Shown: positions 56,633 through 64,000 of the stretch, one piece after another
Layout of the letters: each line of letters starts with the position of its first letter
Position numbering within the stretch: position 1 is the stretch's first letter
Notes under the pieces: generated by a model
Databases searched by the model: none
Told to the model about the DNA's origin: nothing
What the model saw: only the letters and a program-made list of their open reading frames with translations
Assembly (NCBI GenBank): GCA_038503075.1
Contig: JBCAML010000003.1
Location: 2,356,001-2,420,000 of the forward strand
Reading direction: 5' to 3'
Length of the DNA: 64,000 bases
Source of the DNA: Gyromitra esculenta
Lineage: Eukaryota; Ascomycota; Pezizomycetes; Pezizales; Discinaceae
Made by a program: the position numbers and the translations under genes

Positions 56633-59600
56633 ATGTCTGTTCGGAGGAAAGCAATTGCAGCCGCGGCGGGCACTATGCCGCCGCCACAAATGCAACTACC
56701 AGTTACTCAACATGCCGACCAACTCCCACCTTCTTCTGTTGCCGTTATTGTCAAGAATCTCAAAACCATAGACGGTACTGCTCGATTGGTGGATCGAGAT
56801 ATATTTCAGCAACTTCTTGCAGAGGTACTGGGGCCTGATGGGGGAGATCCTTCAGACACCGCTGGGTTTGAGGATGACGTGGGCGTCAACTATAAAGTAG
56901 TGGAAGTTGTTATGGAAGCTGGGCTCAGCATTTTACTACAAGAGGATCCCTTCTCTTCATCTGGCGAACTACTGGTCCAGGCGACCAATAGCTTGCTAGT
57001 GGTAAGATTAACGATCCAGAGGTCGCCGCAGGTGCTCTTTTGCCAACCACCTAAAGAGAGTGGAGCAGAGGCAGATCGGCCGGTTCTGTTCTTATGGTTA
57101 CTGCCGAGATTACTTCCACTTTTGGGGCATAAGGCTACAGAAACACTCGTGCAGGATTTATTAGAAACCATCGAGGCCCTCTTTGTGGCTGCGGCAAGGA
57201 TACCAGAAGCGTGGAAATATTTGAAGACGGTAATGGGGTATTGTCAGAGCTGTGTAAATTGTATGCTTTTATTTTGACACCTTTGGCTCATAGCGATTCG
57301 TTCGTGTTAAAAATAATCGCTGATGGTTTTGCTTATGTGTTCGATTTCAATTGCGAAGGTATTATCGATTCATTCCGAAGCAATGCGAAAATCACCGCTG
57401 CGATGGCAAGATCCTTCAAATTGGAGCTTCCAGGCGAAAATTTTACAATCAATTCGTCGCAACTCCCTAAAAATTCTCCCACTGTGACGCATCAAGCTCT
57501 CAGTTTTACTATTCGAGACATGGACCATGCTGCTTACGTAGCTATCCATTTATTCTCTGTGCTCTCCGGGCTTCTTGCCTCCAGTGGTAGCATTCCGGCT
57601 TTGAGAACTACTACAGACAATTTGATGTGGTTTCTTCAGAGCGTTTCAAGACTATGGAAGTGCTTGGATGTTTGGGAATCTCTTCCAGTGCTTTATGATA
57701 AAGCTAGTGGTATACGTGTAAAGCTCCTGGAGGCATTAGGGAAAGCTATTGAACAGCTGCCAAAGTCTCAATATGGAAGCATGAAATGCGAGAGCTTATG
57801 TTTGCTTGCTATACGCTGTGCTGGCGAAATTTTGAAACGACCGGCAGAGCAGATAGGTCAACCCGTGCAGAATGCTTTGGTGGGAATACTCCTTAGGGTT
57901 TTATTGGTAGCAGAGAAGGCGCCTACTGTTGGTGAATTTTTGAAGGAGCAGGTTCTTCCGTTGGCTATTAGGATCATGAATAATGATGGACATTGGAGTC
58001 TTGTGGGTTATGATCTTAAGGTATGTATAGATACCGAGTTCCTAGGGCAAGGGATGGCGAGCAATTGAATAACTAACAGTAAGGGCATTTAGGTAGTGAT
58101 ATTGCGACTTGTTATTGGTACCGCAGCAGATCCTATATTTTTGGATAAAGCAAAATCTATTTTGCAATCGACTATGGAAGGGAAATGGTCCTTTAACGAC
58201 AAAGGGTTTCAAGCTAAATTTGATCAGCTTGACACCCTTGAGTATCAAAAAGCTTCAGAACAAATAGACAGTAATAACGGCCCTAGGAAACGTGTCAGAC
58301 TTACGGCCCTATCGATTAAGGATAACGCACAGAATGTGGATATTCATCCATTGGTGTCAGAAGTTTGTCGTCTACTTGGAGGCCAAGAAACTGATAATCT
58401 AAGCGGACTAAGTATAGTGGCAAGCAATGGCTTTAATAAAATGACCGAAGCCGAGCGTTGTACCGCCGTTAAAGACCTTGGACTTCTTTCCTGTGCCTTG
58501 GCTGGTAGCCTGACTGAGGACCGAGAAGCCCGTCTGTCGAAAGATTGGGGCTTGTACAAGTGCTCGTATTGTGACGCTGAGACTGGGAAACAACCCTCAA
58601 CGGCTCGGCTTTACGCGGATGACAGGAATACCGAGTTGTTCGAAACATTGGAGATGTTTCTGAAGCTCGATAAATTTCAGAGGTCTGTAAAGGTTCGCAT
58701 ATGGGCCATGATGAGTCTTAAACGGATGCTGAACCATACGCGTGATTTGGTGCATCTGAGCTTACAGCAATCTGTCCTTGGAAAATGGTGTCTTAATGCT
58801 CTACAAAGTTCTAAAAGGGATATACGGATTGCTGCTGGGTATGCTATTTTAAGGAGTTCTTCCTGGACAGGGGTCGATAGCTAATATTATATTTTCTTCC
58901 TAGGCGGACATTACCATCCTTTGTGAGATTTAGTCATGATGGTGATGTTCTGGCGAAAAATCGTGTTACGATTCTCAGATTCTTGAAGTCTTTAGCAGAG
59001 GGTGACGACCCGCCACTCCAGGAGACATGCGTACTGGCTTGGAGCCAGCTTGGGAGGTATGTTTATGTTCTTAGTTGGTAACTCGTGCTGATGGTTGAAA
59101 AGAGTATCTACTGGCGAAGTGCTTAATCTCGTCCTGATTCGGCTTGTTGATTATCTTGGACATGCGAATTCGTTCATTATCGGGGTTGCCTATAATGAAG
59201 TATGGAGTTTACTCCCTTTTGATTTTAACTTTTATATTTCGGATGCTGATTAAGGTAGATCCAATCCCTTGCGCAAATACACGATGCAACTCCTAAAAAG
59301 TTGCTTTCACCATATTGGCGCAGCATCAGCGTAGGGGTTGCCATGATGTTGCAATCAAAGCCACAAGTTGCCCAGCTGCTTTCCGAGCTGCTGCAAATCG
59401 ACGTACCCGAATACCTAAAAATCACTCAACACTATACATTACCATACCTGGTGTTGCGAAAACGGGTGGAAATTGTTGAAAAAATAGCACAGAATGTGGG
59501 ACTTAAGGTCTGGGATTTATGCCACAATAATCTAGCAGCTATCCTTGCTCTCCTTCTCGCACAGGAAGGCGATAACATCGAACAAGCAACCATGGAGCTG

Positions 59601-62600
59601 TTGATAAGCACGTCAGCCGAGTTCAAGAAATGTTCGTTTACAGAGCTCGTGAGGCCTGAGGCTGTGTCTATTGTGGCAGAACTACTCAAAGCCTCTGGAG
59701 ATGTAGAGGGTGAAAAGAAATCTGGGGTTTGTTTTCGAAAAAAGTCTCTTTTTTGACATTGGAGTAGCTAAGGTTGAATAGGTATACGACGCACTAATTT
59801 TGGTTGCCACGCTTTCGCATAGGCAAGTGGGGAGGAAAGAAAAGAACGCTACTAATTATCTGGAGATTTTCTTTGAGATGCATGTTCTTGGTATATTTAC
59901 CCAGTTCATCGAGAGCTTGAAAGATGTTCCAGTGAAGCAATCAGTTGCGGAGAAAATTCGAACCCTGAAAGCCATAGAAGAGATGGTCAAGTTGGCTAGA
60001 GGATGCGTGAGCGGTGCACTACCGCAGGTGATTTATTTCAGTTCCTAGTGTCGTATATCTTGAGTTTTTAGCTGACAGATTGATGTGTTGAGATAACTGC
60101 CTGTCTACAAGCTGCTTTAGAATCTGAGCCATTGCGAACTAGCGCATTATCTGCTTGGAGTGCCATGATGACGACGTTACCTGAGGATGATATTGCTCCT
60201 TTGTTGGGGCAAACGTTTTCGCTGCTTCTGCAATACTGGGAGGATTTTCAAGATAGCGCGAAGACCACGGCACAAAAAATGGTCACTCATCTTTTCAATC
60301 ACAACTCTAAATTGATTGAGAAAGATGTGGCCACGATTCCCTCACTGGCATCAGTGACGTTGCTCTCCAAATTTGAGGGTCAACTCGTGCGATGGAGGAG
60401 CCCCATAGACATGCGACTGCGTTTTCACCTTCTCACTCGTCGTTGCCGTCACGAGAACGTGGCTGTCGTAGAACAAGCTTTGATTGAGTTGACAGGATTC
60501 ATTAGAAATAATCAAGAATTCATACACACGGCAGCTATTAACGAGCAACCGGATATAATAATTCCCGAACTGATACGGACTCTTTTGGATGTCATAGTTA
60601 CCTTCAAAGACTCTAATTCTACTTCAAAGCCTAGGGTTGAACGACTTTGTGCGGAGTGTCTTGGCTTAATAGGAGCGGTGGATCCAAATCGCGTGGAGGC
60701 GCCCCGGGCAAAACGAGATATGATGGTCTTGCACAATTTTGAGAGAGCGGACGAGAGTGTCGGATTTGTCGTTTTCTTGTTAGAGGAGCGACTTGTGAAA
60801 GCGTTTCTCTCAGCTACAGACACCAAAGCCCAGGGATTCTTAAGTTGGGCGATGCAGGAGTTGTTGAAATTTATCGATGTGACGAGCGCAGTTTTCCAGC
60901 GGACACGCGGCTCTACTCAAAATTTATCCATGGAAGAGAGATGGGGATCTTTTTCTCAAGTGGCTCAGGACACGTTAGCACCGTTCTTGAAATCTAAATA
61001 TCAACTCCAATCCAATAACCACGTCCCAGCCTGTTCATATCCTATCTTCTCGTTGGGCCTTACTCACCGCATGTGGCTTCAGACGTTGCTTCTAGATTTA
61101 TTGTCGAAGCCCAGCGGTGAAAATGCGGTTCAAATATTTATGGTTTGTAGTCGCATCGTAAAAGGGCAAGATGCTTCGATACCAATGTTTCTATTGCCTT
61201 TTGTCGTGCTAAACGTTATCATTGGCGGGACTTCTGAGCAACGGGAAAATATTTCCATTGAAATTTTGGCCGTATTACGACCTTCTATATCTTTGGCAGA
61301 TCCTGTGGCTGCGGAAACCCTCAGAAGCTGCAGCGAGGTTTGTATAAATTCGCTCTCATATCAGAAAAGTAACTAATGGTATTTTTGTTTAGACTGTATT
61401 TCTTCTGATCGATCATCTGACTCGATGGCTCCGCGATAAAAAGAAATACAATACATCACTCAGAGCTCAACAAGCAAGGCAGCAGAATCGCCATCTTGCT
61501 GTCGATGATGAAGATGCAGAGGATATCGCTGTACAGCGTGTTGAAGAAGTTCTCTCGGTTATCCCTCCAGATATGATGGGTTTACGATCTTTTGAGTGCA
61601 ACTCGTATGCTAGAGCTCTCTTTTACTGGGAGCAACATATTCGTCAAAAGAGGGATCGTGCGTCGGATGAGGAAATGATCCCTTTGTATGAGAAACTACA
61701 AAAAATGTATACCGAGATCGACGAGCCGGATGGCATCGAGGGTATTTCGACGAAATTACATGTTCTTAATATGGACCAACAAATTCTTGAACACCGAAAA
61801 GCCGGAAGATGGACAGCCGCGCAAAGTTGGTATGAACTACTCTTAAGCAAGAAACCCGACGATTTGGAGCTTCAGACCAATCTTCTCACGTGTTTGAAAG
61901 AATCTGGGCAACACGGTGAGCTTCCTTATTGAACTCATATCTTCTTGAGCCCTTGACTTATATTTTTAGAACTACTACTGAATCAAGCCGACGAAATAAT
62001 GACAAAATCCCCTAGCCCTCATCCGAGAATACTTGAGTTTGCTGTAGAAGCTGCCTGGATTTCCGGCAAGTGGGACGTATTAGATAGCTATCTCATAGAG
62101 TCACAGAGGCAGAGACAATCATCTTATGAGATTAAAATAGGTAGTGCCTTGTCTGCGCTGCGTAGGCATGACGCCGAGACCTTTACAAACGTAATCTCTA
62201 GTGCACGAGAGGATGTTGTGAACGGGTTAACAGAATCGCTTACAGGATCTCTGCGGCAATGCCATGATTCTATGGTCAGACTTCATTCGCTATCAGAGCT
62301 TGAAGAAATCAGCTTGATTCTGGAACGGGGAGAGGTTGATAGGTCGGCATTTTCGGCTAATTTAGAGAGGCGTCTTGATGTTATGGGGACATACTCGAAT
62401 CATAAGCAATATATTTTGGCTCTTCGTCGGGCTGCATTCCAGTTGTCTGGGTATGAGTCACCATACTGTAGCCTAGCGTTGTATAGTAGCTCTAACAACG
62501 TTAGCGTCGGATTGGTTAAAGAGAATATTGCTTCAACTTGGCTCGCCAGCGCTCGATTTGCAAGGAAAGCGGGTCAAATACACCAGTCATTCAACTCTGT

Positions 62601-64000
62601 GCTGCACGCATTAAATCTTGAAACGCCACTTGCTACACTGGAGCATGCGAAACTCTTATGGCATGAGGGTCAACATCGAAAGGCTATACAGAACCTCGAA
62701 GGGGCAATTGCTGCTAATATGCTTCGAAACTCCCCCGAGGGCAGTATTGCCGACTCTAATAGCACATTTATCTCAGTGACTGGAAGAAATCTTCCTCAGA
62801 GTGTTGTTTTGGCAAAGGCTGTGCTCTTACTGGCGAGATGGCTGGATGGTGCTGGTCAAACACATTCAACAGAGATCATTGCCAAATACACTAAAGCCTC
62901 TGGGCACTTTGTGAGATGGGAACAGGGCCATTACTTCTTAGGACGACATTACAACAAGCTGTATGAAGCTGAGAAGGGACTCCACCCAACAAAGCAAAGT
63001 CAACATTTCCTAAACGGGGAGACAGCAAAGCTGGTCTGCCAGTGCTACCTTCGTGCACTTGCATTTGGGACGAAGTATATATTTCAAACCATGCCTCGCT
63101 TGCTCACCCTTTGGTTAGATTTAGGTGAGAGTATAACTCTTCCAGCAGATGGGAAACACGGTGGTGAGGGTTTTAGGGATCATGCTGCAAGAGAGAGAAG
63201 CAAAAACCTGAAAACTCTTCACATCTCGATCAAGAAATATAGTGAAAGATTGTCCGCATGGATGTTTTATACTGCTTTTCCGCAAATAATGTCTCGCATT
63301 GTTCACTCCAACGAACAAGTTTATGAACATATTCAAAGTATCATCGTAAAAGTTGTTTCAACACACCCTCAGCAAGCCCTTTGGTCACTCGCGGCTGTGT
63401 GCAAATCAACATCGAGGGACAGATCTAGTCGTGGTGCAAGGATCATCAGTCAGATCAAAGAAAGCTTGGGTAAAGGTCGAAAAGACGGCGAGTTCGACCT
63501 AAAACTTTTGATAACACAGTCGCAGAGGCTCACGGACCAATTGCTCCATCTTTGCAATGCTGACATACCCCCAAAAGCACTGACTGTTAGTATGTCAAAG
63601 GATCTTAAATTTCACCACACTGTAGCACCTTGTCAGCTTGTGATACCTTTGCAAACGGTGCTCACCGTGACGCTTCCTCCGACTCCCGAATCTCTCAAGA
63701 ATCATGTGCCATTCACCTCCCACCAACCAACTATTGCCGGTATGTGTATCATTACAGCTAGAAGAATGACTATCTATTTGTGTATTTTCTCCTGAAAAAT
63801 TACTTATTTTTCCTAGGATTCAATGATGAGGTCGATATCATGACCTCTCTGCAAAGACCTCGAAAGATAAAAATGCGTGGCAATGATGGGAAACTATATA
63901 CCTTTTTGTGCAAGCCGAAGGATGATCTGCGCAAAGATGCTCGCTTAATGGAGTTTAACAACATGATTAATCGTTTCTTGAAGAAGGATGCCGATTCTAG
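56633..64000 (+). CDS. MEC1: PI3K-like checkpoint kinase MEC1/ATR, 3' end beyond window
   Basis: MEC1/ATR (UVSB in Aspergillus, Rad3 in fission yeast) is the nuclear protein kinase that senses single-stranded DNA and stalled forks. Eleven exons lie in the window: 56633-57237, 57294-58020, 58093-58838, 58904-59056, 59103-59199, 59259-59726, 59782-60027, 60093-61337, 61393-61915, 61970-63739 and 63817-64000, the last still open. They encode about 2,254 residues. HEAT-like helical repeats fill the first 1,450. The FAT domain begins near residue 1491 (RSFECNSYARALFYWEQHIR) and includes QALWSLAAVCKSTSRDRSSR. The kinase N-lobe starts at LQRPRKIKMRGNDGKLYTFL and KPKDDLRKDARLMEFNNMIN, as in ATR orthologues. 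The catalytic loop, activation loop and FATC lie to the right. The first ATG in the open frame after its CT-rich leader was used; the frame is open further upstream without ATG. Exon 1-2 is the least secure junction. Confidence 0.95.

Noticed and set aside
1..64000. CRISPR arrays, rRNA, transposase genes, secondary-metabolite cluster
   Set aside because: None was found on reading both strands; the only mobile-element traces are short non-coding inverted-repeat elements.

Overview
The window comes from a filamentous ascomycete nuclear genome. Genes are split by many short (about 45-125 bp) GT-AG introns. The gene set is fungal: an ERG6 sterol methyltransferase, an AVO3 TORC2 subunit, a zuotin ribosome co-chaperone, MEC1/ATR, a fungal-type ISN1 and a secreted DOMON-cytochrome b561 protein. 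The 2-5 kb AT-leaning gene-free stretches carrying foldback elements would fit a Pezizomycetes-type genome, but that placement is inference. All exon limits were derived by hand from splice consensus, reading frame and family conservation.

Layout, left to right: a urate oxidase cut by the left edge (- strand); a 2.9 kb spacer with three terminal-inverted-repeat (foldback) elements; AVO3/RICTOR (+, 15 exons); a double-RING plus LON-substrate-binding protein (+); a 5 kb gene-free stretch; an Nrd1-like two-RRM RNA-binding protein (-); a large 1,695-residue protein with two CCCH fingers, a zinc-knuckle-like motif, a basic repeat array, an F-box and a leucine-rich tail (+); a 5.2 kb gene-poor stretch with degenerate repeats and one possible coding relic; a secreted DOMON-cytochrome b561 protein (+); prephenate dehydrogenase TYR1 (-) divergent from a ketopantoate-reductase family gene (+); ISN1 (-) divergent from ERG6 (+); zuotin (-) divergent from a secreted metallophosphoesterase (+); a small disordered protein (-) divergent from RanGAP RNA1 (+); and MEC1/ATR kinase (+), cut by the right edge before most of its kinase domain.

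Most genes are single-copy housekeeping functions: purine salvage and breakdown (ISN1, uricase), tyrosine and pantothenate/branched-acid metabolism, ergosterol, TORC2 signalling, ribosome folding, nuclear transport and DNA-damage checkpoint. I see no secondary-metabolite cluster. Adjacent genes mostly alternate head-to-head and tail-to-tail.

The least ordinary items are: (1) the CCCH-zinc knuckle-F-box protein, a combination I cannot assign to a described family, with an in-frame intron that must be removed to form a proper second CCCH finger; (2) five foldback elements, four with flanking TA dinucleotides and two apparently of one family; (3) a strong excess of the palindrome TACATGTA confined to non-coding DNA, one copy forming the centre of a 28-bp perfect palindrome in the ISN1/ERG6 spacer; (4) a 60-nt segment able to fold into a closed multi-helix RNA; and (5) an uncharacterised relic or small gene near 30.4 kb. 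No rRNA, convincing tRNA, CRISPR array or intact transposase was found.
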